From Candidatus Kuenenia stuttgartensis (GTDB lineage: Bacteria > Planctomycetota > Planctomycetia > Planctomycetales > Planctomycetaceae): a DNA stretch of 56,400 bases. A program made the position numbers and the translations under genes. The stretch lies in contig CAMAVB010000013.1 in NCBI GenBank assembly GCA_945861465.1, positions 1 to 56,400 on the forward strand. Direction: 5' to 3'. The notes beneath the pieces were generated by a model, which was given only the letters and a program-made list of their open reading frames with translations, was not told where the DNA came from and searched no databases. Below are positions 17,255-27,375 of this stretch, in pieces. The stretch's first letter is position 1; every line of letters begins with the position of its first letter.

Positions 17255-18721
17255 ATGAACGGAAACGAAATACTTAGAATTGTCGATGCGATCCACCGCG
17301 ACAAGGCCATCGATTCCGAGGTCGTGTTCGAAGGGATTGAGCAGGCGATTCTCTCTGCCGCCCGGAAACACTTTTCGGAAGAAGAGCAGCTGGAAGTTCG
17401 CATTGATCGCGAAACCGGCGAACCCGCGCTCATTTGCGACGGTGCTACGCTCGACCCCGAATTGCTGGGAGATCTGCTTGGCCGAATTTCGGCGCAGACT
17501 GCCAAGCAGGTGATGATTCAAAAAATTCGCGAAGCCGAACGCGACATGCTCTATGAGGAATACCTTGAGCTCCGAAGTCAGCAGGTGTCGGGGCAGGTGA
17601 CGCGTGTCGATCGAGGCACCGTGATCGTGAGTCTCGGAAAAATCGAAGCCATTTTGCCTCGCAGTGAGCAGATCCGCAAGGAAAACTATCGCACGGGTGA
17701 TCGTGTTCGTGCCATTGTGCTGGATGTTCGCAAGACAGGCTCGCGAGTCCGCGTGATTCTGTCTCGCACGCATCCGGATTTTGTGCGTCGATTGTTCGAA
17801 GTTGAAATTCCGGAAGTGAACGATCGGATTATCGAAGTACGTTCGATCGCTCGAGAAGCGGGCAATCGCTCCAAAGTGGCTGTATCCTGCAGCGATTCGT
17901 CAATCGATTGCGTCGGTGCCTGTGTCGGCGTGCGTGGTGCCAGAATTCGCGGCATTGTTGAAGAGTTGGCTGGCGAACGAATCGATATCGTGCGTTGGAA
18001 CGATTCACTTCAGATTCTCGTTCCCAATGCAATGCAGCCAGCGGAAGTTGAAGATGTAATTCTCTGTCAGATGCTTGGGAAAGTGATCGTGCTGGTGCGT
18101 GAGGATCAATTGTCGTTGGCGATCGGGAAATTTGGTCAAAACGTACGGTTGGCGTCAAAACTCGTTGGCTGGGACATCAATGTGATGACTCAGACGCAGC
18201 TCGACCAGCAGCTCGACAAGTCAATTGAAGCCTTCTGTGTCGCCCCGGGAGTCACGCCGGAACTGGCAGAAAATCTGGTCTCACAGGGGTTCTTTACGTT
18301 CGACGACCTGTCCGTAATCGAACCAGATCAACTTGCAGAAATGAGTGGTCTGCCCGCAGAGGACTGTGATCGAATTATCGAGCACGCAGACGTCGAAAGT
18401 GCGCGACTGGAAATCGAAGAGCGGATCGCCGCAGAACAGCGGAAGTACGCCGCCAGTCAGGCAGAAATCTCTCCCCCGAAACCAAAGAAACCTCTTCAAC
18501 AGACTGAAGAAGAGGTTGCGGCGGCAAATACCGAGGAGGGCGAGGAGGTACAGCCTGCGATCGCTGAATCAGGTGCCGACATATCAGGTGCCGACATATC
18601 AGATGGTAGCGACGTGGGGGTGGAAGAACGTATCGGCGAGGAGGATTCTCCTCCCGCTGAGGAGGAAACTGTGACTTCAGCCGCAGTTGATGATTCTTCG
18701 GCAGTGTCTGAGGAATTGTGA
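17255..18721 (+). CDS. nusA: Transcription termination/antitermination factor NusA
   Basis: This 488-aa protein binds RNA polymerase and nascent RNA and modulates pausing, termination and rRNA antitermination. I chose ATG 17255 ([18 protein letters not shown]) because NusA proteins start this way. Domains: N-terminal RNAP-binding (about 1-105); S1 (about 110-165, [19 protein letters not shown]); KH1 and KH2 (about 170-320, with [14 protein letters not shown] and [18 protein letters not shown]); a helix-hairpin-helix segment (about 345-375, [20 protein letters not shown]); and a long acidic tail with a small exact duplication (GADIS repeated). It heads the nusA-infB-rbfA cluster, a near-universal bacterial gene order. 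The terminator-like hairpin just upstream is compatible with autoregulation. Confidence 0.97.
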   Translation: MNGNEILRIVDAIHRDKAIDSEVVFEGIEQAILSAARKHFSEEEQLEVRIDRETGEPALICDGATLDPELLGDLLGRISAQTAKQVMIQKIREAERDMLYEEYLELRSQQVSGQVTRVDRGTVIVSLGKIEAILPRSEQIRKENYRTGDRVRAIVLDVRKTGSRVRVILSRTHPDFVRRLFEVEIPEVNDRIIEVRSIAREAGNRSKVAVSCSDSSIDCVGACVGVRGARIRGIVEELAGERIDIVRWNDSLQILVPNAMQPAEVEDVILCQMLGKVIVLVREDQLSLAIGKFGQNVRLASKLVGWDINVMTQTQLDQQLDKSIEAFCVAPGVTPELAENLVSQGFFTFDDLSVIEPDQLAEMSGLPAEDCDRIIEHADVESARLEIEERIAAEQRKYAASQAEISPPKPKKPLQQTEEEVAAANTEEGEEVQPAIAESGADISGADISDGSDVGVEERIGEEDSPPAEEETVTSAAVDDSSAVSEEL

Positions 18722-19044
18722 TGAATTTGGGGAGCAGTCATCGAGTGGGTGACTGAGTGTTTTGCTTTGATCCTCACATCGTGAGGTCGGGCGTCAGAAC
18801 TGAGGAGACACGGTCTTCAATAATCGAATCTGGTAGAATTTTGACGGTTCGTGTCCATGTTCTGGCTGTCACCGGCTGTGACCTGCTTTCGCCGGAAGCA
18901 GGTCTAAAGACGGCATCGTCTGCGGTGAGCATTTGATCCGAAGGGATTCTTCGGAATGCCCGGTCTGTTTTTGTGAGTTTCAGTGCTGGCACTGTCTGGG
19001 AAGTGTTTTCCCGGACAGACTCCGTCGGCCTAAGGGGTTAAGTT
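18722..19044 (+). promoter_or_regulatory. Structured nusA-infB spacer
   Basis: No gene is seen in these 323 bases, although nusA and infB are usually close. Two hairpins stand out: GACCTGCTT (18880-18888) pairing with AAGCAGGTC (18896-18904) around 7 nt; and TGTCTGGGAA pairing with TTCCCGGACA (about 18992-19016, one G-U pair) around GTGT, roughly 30 nt before the infB start. AGGGG at about 19032 is a plausible ribosome-binding site for the TTG start. A 5' leader or a separate infB promoter is inferred. Confidence 0.45.
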
Positions 19045-21849
19045 TTGAAGATACGTATCTTTGCTCTTGCACGAGACCTTGGTCTCGACAGTAAGGTGTT
19101 GATCGATCTCTGTGAGCAAGCTGGTGTGAAGCTGCGCAATGCGCTGGCGACAATCAGCGAAGAAGAACGAGACACGGTCGTTGCCTACATTCGCAGCAAG
19201 GGAACCACGCCCGGCAGTATCGCGCCGTCCGTGGAGATTACACCGGTTCGCGATATACCGCAGGTCGCCGGGAAAGTACGTCAGATTGTTGGCATTCCCT
19301 CGCGCGGGTCAGGCCGCAGTCAGGACGAGGTCGAAGATCTTGCGGACGACATTGAAACGATCGAAATCGCGCAGGGCAGTGATTCCGAAATTGAGCGACC
19401 GGCAGAAGCAATCATTGCGGAAGAATCGCCTGTTCCCGAATTCGAACCGCAGATTGACGAAGTCGGTCCGGTTGAATCCGTTGAAGTTGAATCCGTTGCG
19501 GTTGAATCCGTTGCGGTTGAATCCGTTGCGGTTGAAGCCGAGCAAGTTGCGGGGGTACTGCCCCCAACCCCAACCCCAGTTCCGGCTGCAAAGTCGCCGA
19601 AAGCCGATTCATCGCCTGCGGGCGCAATGCGGCGTCCGCAAATGGCGAAGCAGCGTGAAATGCGGCCCATTGGCTCAGTGAAGGACCGCGAGCAGCAAGC
19701 GGCTGGAACGGCAGGCAAACCTGCCGGACCAATTAAGGTAAACCGCGACAAAGAACGACAGCCTGGCAGGCCGATGATTGCTGCTGCGCCAACGTTGCCC
19801 ACTCCGAGCGCAAAGAAAGTCAAGCCGCGCGAAGAAAAGGTTCAGAAGCCCGACATGTCGCTGTCGGAAATTGTGGACCGACGCAGTCCGCTTGCTGATC
19901 AACTGAAAGCACTGCGCAAGGCCCGCGATGAGCACGAAGCGGGTGGCCCGGCCCCGGTGGAGCGAAAAACCCGAGGAACAGCAAACCGCGGATCGCTCCT
20001 CAAAGAACTCCGCGAAACTCGCGAAGCTGAACGTCAGGCGAAAAAACTGAAACGGCGGAAGCGTTCGGGCCCGATCGATCTCAGGACGACCGCTTCGATT
20101 TCGTTCCCAATCACGGTACGAGCGTTGTCGGAAGCAATTGGTCGACCAGCTAAGTCGATTATGAGCATCCTGTTCAAAGCAGGCCGAATGGTGACCATTA
20201 ATGACGAACTCGGCGAAGAAGAGGCAATGGAAGTCTCGATGGAGCTGGGTGTCGATCTGTCGTTCAAGCGTGGTCGCGACATCGAGGCAGAACTGCTGGC
20301 ATCGCTGGATCACGAAGATCCGCCTGAACTCATGCGTCAGCGTCCACCGATGATTACAATTCTGGGTCACGTTGACCACGGCAAAACCACAATGGTTGAC
20401 CGGATCCGCAGCGCGAATGTGGCGGCGGGCGAAGCTGGCGGCATCACGCAGCATATTGCCGCGTATCAGGTGAACTACGAAGGTCATGAGCTGACGTTCG
20501 TGGATACTCCGGGCCACGCCGCATTCGGAGAAATGCGTTCTCGCGGAGCAGACGCGACCGACATCGTCGTGTTGGTAATTGCTGCTGATGACGGCGTAAT
20601 GCCTCAGACCGTCGAATGCATCAGTCATGCGAAAAATGCCGGCGTGCCGATCGTCGTCGCGCTGAATAAGATCGATCTGCCGGGCATAGATGAACAACGG
20701 ATCCTGCAGCAGTTGGCTCAGCACGAGCTTTTGCCTGCGGAATGGGGTGGTGAAGTCGAAGTTGTACGAACGTCCGGAACGACGGGGAAAGGCATCGACA
20801 AGCTGCTTGAAACCCTGTTACTGACTGCCGAACTGCAGGAATTTAAAGCGAATCCTGATCGCGAGGGACTGGGCGTCTGTCTGGAAGCCTTCCGCGACGA
20901 AGGTCGTGGAGCGATCGCATGGTTGATCGTCCAGAAAGGAACTCTGCGGATCGGTGACAACGTCCTCTGCGGTGCGACCTACGGGCGAATCCGGGCAATG
21001 TACAATGACCGGGACGAGGCGATCACAGAAGCTGGTCCTTCGACGCCGGTCAAGGTTTCAGGCCTTTCAGACGTGCCGGGGGCAGGCGACCATTTCTTCG
21101 TGATGAAAGACATCGAAGAAGCGCGCGAAACTGCGGAAAGTCGGTTGCACGAAGGTCGCACGGAAGCACTCTCTTCACGTGTTACGGCACGCACACTGGA
21201 AGACATTCTCAGCGTTCCGCGCGAAGGATTCGGCGTACAGGAACTGCCGTTGATTCTGAAAGCAGATTCACCAGGTTCGATCGAAGCACTTCGGGGTGAA
21301 GTCTGTAAATTTGAACATCCCGAAGTCAAAGTGCAGATTATTCACTCAGGCGTTGGTGGCGTGAATGAAAGCGACGTATCATTGGCAGCTGCCGCAGGTG
21401 CGATTATCATCGCATTCCACGTCATTGCTGAAGATCGAGCGCAATTGCAGGCGGATCGTCAGGGAGTGGAGATTCGGCGTTACAATATCATCTACGAAGT
21501 CACGGCGCATATTAAGCTGGCATTGCAGGGATTGCTGCGTCCGGAGCGTGTGGAAGTTTCCACCGGTCGCGCAATTGTGCTGCGGACATTCAGTATCAGT
21601 CGCTTCGGTACGATTGCGGGTTGTCGCGTGCTGAACGGTACGATTTCGCGAGATAGTCGAGTGCATTTGATCCGAGATCAGAAAGTGATGAACGACTATC
21701 GTATCGGATCACTCAAACGTGAAAAAGACGATGCAAAGGAGGTCCGCGACGGGATGGAATGTGGTATTCGGCTGGACGGGTTCAACGATATTAAGGAAGG
21801 AGACTTGTTCGAGGCATTTCGAATTGACGAGATCGCGCGCACGTTGTAA
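19045..21849 (+). CDS. infB: Translation initiation factor IF-2
   Basis: This 934-aa GTPase brings initiator tRNA to the 30S subunit and promotes subunit joining. It starts at TTG 19045 ([17 protein letters not shown]), a typical IF2_N opening that fixes the start, preceded by an AGGGG ribosome-binding site. Layout: IF2_N (1-55); a long charged linker to about 340 including four nearly identical VESVAVE units at about residues 145-165; a second IF2_N-like segment (about 345-400); the G domain with G1 GHVDHGKT (about 440), DTPGHAAF and NKID; then domains II, III and C ([27 protein letters not shown]). The length is usual for a planctomycete or gammaproteobacterial IF-2 with a long linker. It lies between nusA and rbfA. 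Confidence 0.98.
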   Translation: MKIRIFALARDLGLDSKVLIDLCEQAGVKLRNALATISEEERDTVVAYIRSKGTTPGSIAPSVEITPVRDIPQVAGKVRQIVGIPSRGSGRSQDEVEDLADDIETIEIAQGSDSEIERPAEAIIAEESPVPEFEPQIDEVGPVESVEVESVAVESVAVESVAVEAEQVAGVLPPTPTPVPAAKSPKADSSPAGAMRRPQMAKQREMRPIGSVKDREQQAAGTAGKPAGPIKVNRDKERQPGRPMIAAAPTLPTPSAKKVKPREEKVQKPDMSLSEIVDRRSPLADQLKALRKARDEHEAGGPAPVERKTRGTANRGSLLKELRETREAERQAKKLKRRKRSGPIDLRTTASISFPITVRALSEAIGRPAKSIMSILFKAGRMVTINDELGEEEAMEVSMELGVDLSFKRGRDIEAELLASLDHEDPPELMRQRPPMITILGHVDHGKTTMVDRIRSANVAAGEAGGITQHIAAYQVNYEGHELTFVDTPGHAAFGEMRSRGADATDIVVLVIAADDGVMPQTVECISHAKNAGVPIVVALNKIDLPGIDEQRILQQLAQHELLPAEWGGEVEVVRTSGTTGKGIDKLLETLLLTAELQEFKANPDREGLGVCLEAFRDEGRGAIAWLIVQKGTLRIGDNVLCGATYGRIRAMYNDRDEAITEAGPSTPVKVSGLSDVPGAGDHFFVMKDIEEARETAESRLHEGRTEALSSRVTARTLEDILSVPREGFGVQELPLILKADSPGSIEALRGEVCKFEHPEVKVQIIHSGVGGVNESDVSLAAAAGAIIIAFHVIAEDRAQLQADRQGVEIRRYNIIYEVTAHIKLALQGLLRPERVEVSTGRAIVLRTFSISRFGTIAGCRVLNGTISRDSRVHLIRDQKVMNDYRIGSLKREKDDAKEVRDGMECGIRLDGFNDIKEGDLFEAFRIDEIARTL
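19478..19540 (+). repeat. In-frame tandem repeat in the infB linker
   Basis: A roughly 15-bp unit (GTTGAATCCGTTGCG) is repeated about four times and encodes VESVA units in the disordered IF-2 linker. Such slippage-prone, length-variable linkers are tolerated in IF-2. It may be useful as a strain marker. Confidence 0.8.
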
Positions 21850-21975
21850 TCCCCAGAGGTTTGGGTGCTGCCGACGATGCGTTTTGTGACTGAAACGCTG
21901 AGTTGATCAGGGAACCTGAACCTGCCAACGTAGTTTCGTGTCTGTTTCGACTCACCTCTCAGGAACTTAAACTCA

Positions 21976-22404
21976 ATGTCAACACGTCGAACGGCACGAG
22001 TCGCCTCAATGATCCGCGAAGTTGTCAGCACAGCAATTCTTTTTGAGCTTCGCGATCCTCGCATCAGGAATGTCACAGTCCTTGGAGCGGATGTCAGTCC
22101 TGATCTTAGATACGCCGCTGTGCGGATCTCGGTCATGGGCGATGAAAAAACCGCAGCACTGACGATGCATGGTTTGACTTCAGCCAAGGGATATTTGCAG
22201 TCGAAAGTCGCGGAATATATTAAAAGTCGATATACTCCCGAACTGCGTTTTGTCCTGGATGACACAGTTTTGAAGTCGGTTCAGACATCGGCAATCCTGC
22301 GTGATGTCCTGCCTGCTGAAGATTCGGATGACGACGAAATCCTGGACGAAATGAAACACGCGGAGGAACGATCTGAGGACGATCCGGATGATCTGGATTT
22401 GTAA
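21976..22404 (+). CDS. rbfA: Ribosome-binding factor A
   Basis: This 142-aa protein is a 30S maturation factor that binds near helix 1 of 16S rRNA and helps late assembly and cold adaptation. Features: MSTRRTARVASMIREVVSTAI start, then ELRDPRIRNVTVLGADVS and DLRYAAVRISVMG, the KH-like fold core of RbfA, and the usual ELRFVLDD near the end. A short acidic tail follows residue 115. It sits 127 bp after infB and 90 bp before the next gene, in the conserved nusA-infB-rbfA order, and is probably cotranscribed. Confidence 0.95.
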   Translation: MSTRRTARVASMIREVVSTAILFELRDPRIRNVTVLGADVSPDLRYAAVRISVMGDEKTAALTMHGLTSAKGYLQSKVAEYIKSRYTPELRFVLDDTVLKSVQTSAILRDVLPAEDSDDDEILDEMKHAEERSEDDPDDLDL

Positions 22405-22493
22405 CTCGCCGGGCGTCTTGGCAGTGAAAGAATCAGGGGCCGTGTCCAGATTATTTTTCTGGACTTGTCGATTAAGTTCAGCAGGGAATCACA

Positions 22494-23567
22494 ATGGGAA
22501 CGACCAAGGCCACCAAAGCGGCAGATAAGTCGCAGGTCTGTCGCAAGTTTGTAACGGCGCTTCACAGGCTGTATGGTAAGTCCGTACCAAAGATCGAATT
22601 GCCGGTCATTGAAACGCTGCTCTTTGCTGCCTGCCTGGAGGATAATCCGTGGGCTCCCGCCGAAGCTGGCCTGAAGCAGATGATCGCAGCATTCTTTGAC
22701 CTGAACGAAATTCGTGTCAGTTCGGTGAGCGAGCTTGAACTGGTGCTCGCACCGCTCAACAAGGCGGACTGGAAAGGGCTGCGGATCCGGTCCATTCTGC
22801 GGTCCATTTTCGAATCGACGTATTCGTACGACTTTGAAAAGCTTCGGCGACAGACACTGGAGCAGGCTGTCAAGACGCTGAAAAAAATGCCGGATGTCAC
22901 GCCGTTTATTCGGGATTTTGTGCTGCACGAAATTCTGGGAAGCCACATTGTGTGTCTGGATGGGTCCATGCTGACTGCCGCAAAATGGTTAGGCCTGGTT
23001 CCCGAGTCGGCTGACCTGCATGAAGGATCGGAATACCTGAAGGGTGGCCTGAAGAAATCTGAGGTCTCCGAATTCTGTTATCTGCTGAGATGTCTTTCGA
23101 CTGATCCCAAATTTGTCCCTCGATTTATCGACCACGCTGATACGGAACAAGGCATGGCTGATGTTATGAATCGTTTTGCAGAACTCCAGTTGCCGCCGAA
23201 GAAGAAACCCAGCAAACCGCCTGCTGCGAAACAGGTTTCCGCGCCGGAAAAAATCGATGCAGGCAACAAGAAGGTGCCCGGGATTATGTCCAAATCGGCA
23301 GCACCGGTGAAATCTGCGACGCAAGGCAAAGCCGTGATGCGACCCGAAAAGTCGCCACCAGCGACAAGGCATGCCGAGTCTGCTTCCAATAAAGTTGCGA
23401 AGCCGGTCACAAAGTCAAAATCCACGACAGCATCGAAATCAAGCCCTAAGGCTCTGCCGAAAAGCAATCCGGCCAATTCCGCAGCAAAGAAGACCGGTAT
23501 TCCGACAAACGGCAAACCCGCTTCACCGAGTAAAAAGCCCACTGCGAAACCGATCAAGAAGAAATAG
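22494..23567 (+). CDS. HhH-GPD/endonuclease III-like protein with basic repeat tail
   Basis: This 357-aa protein has residues 1-215 resembling the endonuclease III/HhH-GPD fold. A helix-hairpin-helix-like LKKMPDVTPFIRDFVLHEIL is followed by HIVCLDGSMLTAAKWLGLV, the place of the conserved Asp and next helices. The catalytic Lys of EndoIII (in LPGVGRKTA) is Phe here, and no C-terminal 4Fe-4S cysteine set is visible. A functional bifunctional glycosylase is therefore unlikely; a monofunctional or non-catalytic DNA/RNA-binding role is possible. Residues 230-357 are a Lys/Pro/Ala/Ser-rich, presumably disordered, nucleic-acid-binding tail. It lies between rbfA and a TPR gene on the same strand. Function is not known to me. 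Confidence 0.6.
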   Translation: MGTTKATKAADKSQVCRKFVTALHRLYGKSVPKIELPVIETLLFAACLEDNPWAPAEAGLKQMIAAFFDLNEIRVSSVSELELVLAPLNKADWKGLRIRSILRSIFESTYSYDFEKLRRQTLEQAVKTLKKMPDVTPFIRDFVLHEILGSHIVCLDGSMLTAAKWLGLVPESADLHEGSEYLKGGLKKSEVSEFCYLLRCLSTDPKFVPRFIDHADTEQGMADVMNRFAELQLPPKKKPSKPPAAKQVSAPEKIDAGNKKVPGIMSKSAAPVKSATQGKAVMRPEKSPPATRHAESASNKVAKPVTKSKSTTASKSSPKALPKSNPANSAAKKTGIPTNGKPASPSKKPTAKPIKKK

Positions 23568-23784
23568 GCTCCGCCTGTGACCTACTAATTCTTGGAATGG
23601 GGCTCAATGCAGTCGCAGCTGAACCGAACTCGACAGAACGCCTGCGCGGATCAATAATGCTCGCCTGAGCGGATTGGTTATGGCCACTGGTGACAATCAT
23701 TGCCGGTGCTCTGCGAAACACCGGCGGCTGGTGCCGTGACGCTCAGTTTTGACTTCCTGCCTACTGCTTTCGGTGAGACTGAAA

Positions 23785-26166
23785 ATGAAGCGATTAATTC
23801 CAGGATCATGGTGGCGTGAAGTCACGCAGGTTACTTTCTTCGTACTCGTTGCATGGTGTCTTCCTGCCAACCTCATTACGAATGTTGCACAGGCAGAACC
23901 TGACGAACCAACAGCCGAGGACAAGACATCACCGGACTCCGATGAGGCACTTGATGAATTGAAACCGAAGGCTGAAGACAATCAGTTGCGGGACGAAAGT
24001 GCCGCGATCGATCCCGCCAACAAGGATGCATTGGCCTGGTACATGGCCGGTCAGAAGGCAATGAATCGAGGCGATCTTCAGCCTGCCGCAGACGCATTCG
24101 AAAAAGCGGCGGAAGCATCACCGAAATCAGCGGTGCCCCTGCGAGCACTGTCCATGGTACTGCTGCGACTGGGGCGCACAGAAGAGGGAATTAAGACTGC
24201 GGAAAAGGCGATCGAGCTGGATGCGAATGACGTCGAGATGCGACTGCAGATGGCTGTCTTTTATGCCAGCACGCAACGTATTGAAAAAGCCGTGACATTG
24301 CTCAACGAAGCATTGGAGTCCAAAACACTCAAACAAAATTCACCTGAGTTTGTGCATGTGCATCAGGCTCGCGCGGCTATTTTTCTGGCGATGCGTAATC
24401 TGAAGGAGGCGGCCGACAGTTATGAAGTTTTGCTGGATGCTCTCGAGCGACCCGAAGATTTTGAACTGACCGACCGCGAACATAAGGCGATGGTGAAGAA
24501 TCGTCCTACAAGTTATGAAACGGTCGGTCGTGTGATGATGGAAGTCGGACGCCATGAAAAAGCCATTCAGGCATTTGAAGCGCTGGGCCGTATGGAAAAG
24601 GATCAGCCCGGCGAACACAACCTGTTGCTGGCACGCGCGTACTTTTTGAAGGATAAGCTGGAAGACAGCGAGAAAAATCTGAATCTGTACTTCGATAGTG
24701 GTCGTCGCAGCAAGGAATCGCTCCAGATTCTGCTTGATCTTTACAGTGCCGCAGGGCGATCGGACACTCTGACGGAACGCTTGACGGAGCTCAGCGCGAA
24801 TACGCCGGATGCGACTGTCGTCAGGATGTTTCTGGGTCAGGTGCTGCTGGATCAGGGCCAAGCCGCCGAAGCGAGTGCCGTCTATCAGGCAATCCTTGAT
24901 TCAACCGGCGATGCGGACGCATATCTCGGATTGCTTCGAGTGGCGATCACTAAACAGGACGCAAATGCACTCATCGCGACAGTGAACCGCGCAGCTCGGT
25001 CGCGAATTCGTGTTGAGGAGCTGGTTCCATTGGTCGTCAGTATTGCGGCCAGCGATGAATTTGCGAAGAGTTCCGTCAGCACGTGTCAGAGCATGTATGA
25101 CGAAAAGCCTGCTGACCTGCATCCGATGGTCCCGTACTTTTGCGCATTGATTGCTGAGGCGATCAAGCAGCCAAAGGAAGAGTCGGCGTTACTTGAGGCT
25201 GCATTGGCCTTGAATCCGGATCGAGTCCTGCTCGAGAAGGTGCTTGAAAACTATGGGCTGAGTCAACTGACTCTTAATGAATACGCCAATGCGGCAAAGA
25301 TCTTTGAACAGCTGCTGGCGGTTCCCGGGTTAGAACCCGGTGTCCGAATTAACACGCTGTTTCGAATTTCTGGCGCGTATGCGTCGATCGAAGATATCAG
25401 TGCGGCACGCCAGGCTCTCCAGGAAGCGCTCCGGATCGTTCCCAATGAACCTCAACTGCTCGCCCGACTGGCCATGGTTGAAGCTATTGATGGCAAGCTG
25501 GAAGTGGCCGAGAAGCTGCTGGAGAAATCTTTGGAGGGACTTGCAGAAGACTCGGAATTTCTCATTGAAACCCGCATCCGGCTCGCAGGCATTTATGCCC
25601 GCCAGGACAAGTGGGAAGGCGCGATCAATCAGTATCTGTTGGCGACGGAAAACCCAGCCACGAATGCGGAGACTCTGCGACTCGTTCGTATGGGGCTCTC
25701 CAACGCCTACGTCCAGAGCGGGGATATTGAAAAGGGTGAGAAAGTCCTGGAAGTAATCTATGCGGATGATCCGACAGATCCCGGCGTCAACAATGACCTT
25801 GGATATCTGTACGCAGATCAGGGTAAGGATCTTGAGAAGGCAGAGCAGATGATTCGCATCGCCATCGCAGATCAACCGGACAATCCGGCCTATCTGGACA
25901 GCCTTGGATGGGTTCTGTTTAAGCTGGGAAGAAATGAAGAGGCACTTGAGCCGTTGAAAAAAGCGAATAGCAATCCGGACTATCGTGATGCCACACTCCT
26001 CGACCATCAGGGCGACGTACATCATGCTCTGCAACAGATGACAGAAGCCCATGATCTGTGGTCGCAGTCGCTGAAGGTCGAACAGGAATCTGCTCAACCC
26101 GACGACAAGGTGATCGCACGACTGAAATCAAAACTCGGAGAAGCAGCACCGGCCGACGACAAATGA
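23785..26166 (+). CDS. Exported TPR-repeat protein
   Basis: This 793-aa protein starts at ATG 23785 (MKRLIPGSWWREVTQVTF) rather than the upstream TTG at 23749. That start gives a proper signal peptide: basic head, hydrophobic VTFFVLVAWCLPA, cleavage near AQAEP. The mature protein is almost entirely tetratricopeptide repeats (for example AADAFEKAAEASPKSAVPL, AEQMIRIAIADQPDNPAYLD, LGWVLFKLGRNEEALEPLKK), with roughly 15 or more units by eye. It is probably a periplasmic scaffold. The acidic spacer after the signal sequence is low complexity. It is followed 46 bp later by ruvB. No enzymatic domain was seen. Confidence 0.85.
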   Translation: MKRLIPGSWWREVTQVTFFVLVAWCLPANLITNVAQAEPDEPTAEDKTSPDSDEALDELKPKAEDNQLRDESAAIDPANKDALAWYMAGQKAMNRGDLQPAADAFEKAAEASPKSAVPLRALSMVLLRLGRTEEGIKTAEKAIELDANDVEMRLQMAVFYASTQRIEKAVTLLNEALESKTLKQNSPEFVHVHQARAAIFLAMRNLKEAADSYEVLLDALERPEDFELTDREHKAMVKNRPTSYETVGRVMMEVGRHEKAIQAFEALGRMEKDQPGEHNLLLARAYFLKDKLEDSEKNLNLYFDSGRRSKESLQILLDLYSAAGRSDTLTERLTELSANTPDATVVRMFLGQVLLDQGQAAEASAVYQAILDSTGDADAYLGLLRVAITKQDANALIATVNRAARSRIRVEELVPLVVSIAASDEFAKSSVSTCQSMYDEKPADLHPMVPYFCALIAEAIKQPKEESALLEAALALNPDRVLLEKVLENYGLSQLTLNEYANAAKIFEQLLAVPGLEPGVRINTLFRISGAYASIEDISAARQALQEALRIVPNEPQLLARLAMVEAIDGKLEVAEKLLEKSLEGLAEDSEFLIETRIRLAGIYARQDKWEGAINQYLLATENPATNAETLRLVRMGLSNAYVQSGDIEKGEKVLEVIYADDPTDPGVNNDLGYLYADQGKDLEKAEQMIRIAIADQPDNPAYLDSLGWVLFKLGRNEEALEPLKKANSNPDYRDATLLDHQGDVHHALQQMTEAHDLWSQSLKVEQESAQPDDKVIARLKSKLGEAAPADDK

Positions 26167-26212
26167 ATTGCATGATTTCAGTTTTGGATGAAGAGCAGGA
26201 AAATCTGAGCTT

Positions 26213-27358
26213 ATGGCCCGGAAGACGACGATTCGAAACGACGATGAAGTACCGGACGAACGGTCGGATTCCGGTATGGACGGCGGCGGCTCAGGGGGCG
26301 ACAAAACTCGCGCCGGCGGCAGTGATGAGGACGATCCGGAGCAACAGCGATATGACGATGAACTGCGTCCATCCCGACTGGAAGACGTCGTCGGTCAGAA
26401 AGCTGTCGTCGAACGTCTCCGAATTCTGCTCGAAGCAACAAGAAGGCGGAAGGAGCCGCTCGGACATTTGCTGCTGGACGGCCCCCCCGGACTGGGCAAG
26501 ACGACGCTCGCCACAGTTGTTCCGCGTGAACTGGGAACAGAATTACAGATCACCGCCGGCCCTTCACTGAGCGCGCCCAAGGATTTGCTGCCGTATCTGA
26601 CCAACGCAGGGTACGGCAGCGTCCTGTTCATTGACGAGATTCATCGCATGCCACCGGCTGTTGAGGAGTTTATCTATCCGGCGATGGAAGATTTTCGAGT
26701 CGATATTACCCTCGGCGATGGACTCAACGCCCGCACGATCAATATGAAACTGCAGCCGTTCACACTCATCGGTGCGACAACTCGCAGCGGCATGTTGACA
26801 GCACCGCTGCGTGATCGCTTCGTCAATCGTGAGCATTTGGACTTTTACACCGACGAAGAACTCGCGACGATTGTCACACGAAATGCGCGCAAGCTGCGAA
26901 CGGAAATCTCTCCGGAAGCGGCTCAGGAAATTGCCATCCGATCCCGTGGCACGCCGCGTAAAGCAAACAACTGGCTTCGCTGGACTCGTGACTTTGCTGA
27001 CGTGCGGGCGAACGGTAAGATTACGCTGGAAGTCGCTCGCGCAGCACTCAGAATGAAGGGTGTTGACGATGCCGGACTGGAAGAACAGGACCGCAAGTAC
27101 CTGCAAACGATCATCCGGGTCTTTGGCGGAGGTCCGGCTGGCGTTCAGGCTCTGGGACACACCATGAACATCCCGGCGGATACACTGGAAGATGAAGTGG
27201 AGCCGTTTCTGCTGCGTGAAGGATTTATTCAGCGCACGCCTCGCGGTCGAATGATCACGGCAAAAGCCATGGCTCATCTGGGTGTTTCGCAGAAGCAAAA
27301 TCCAAAGCAGCCCAGATCCGGCTCGGACAACGCTGAGCAGCGGGAACTCTTCGATTAA
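26213..27358 (+). CDS. ruvB: Holliday junction branch-migration ATPase RuvB
   Basis: This 381-aa protein is a hexameric AAA+ motor that, with RuvA, drives branch migration of Holliday junctions during recombinational repair. Motifs: [19 protein letters not shown], Walker [10 protein letters not shown] (about 90), Walker [10 protein letters not shown], sensor [10 protein letters not shown], arginine-finger region APLRDRF, and a winged-helix C-terminus ([15 protein letters not shown]). The N-terminal roughly 40 residues are an extra charged segment compared with the usual 335-350 aa. The fumarase gene starts only 18 bp downstream. No ruvA or ruvC is in view. Confidence 0.97.
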   Translation: MARKTTIRNDDEVPDERSDSGMDGGGSGGDKTRAGGSDEDDPEQQRYDDELRPSRLEDVVGQKAVVERLRILLEATRRRKEPLGHLLLDGPPGLGKTTLATVVPRELGTELQITAGPSLSAPKDLLPYLTNAGYGSVLFIDEIHRMPPAVEEFIYPAMEDFRVDITLGDGLNARTINMKLQPFTLIGATTRSGMLTAPLRDRFVNREHLDFYTDEELATIVTRNARKLRTEISPEAAQEIAIRSRGTPRKANNWLRWTRDFADVRANGKITLEVARAALRMKGVDDAGLEEQDRKYLQTIIRVFGGGPAGVQALGHTMNIPADTLEDEVEPFLLREGFIQRTPRGRMITAKAMAHLGVSQKQNPKQPRSGSDNAEQRELFD

Positions 27359-27375
27359 AATTCCTCTTTTGCATT

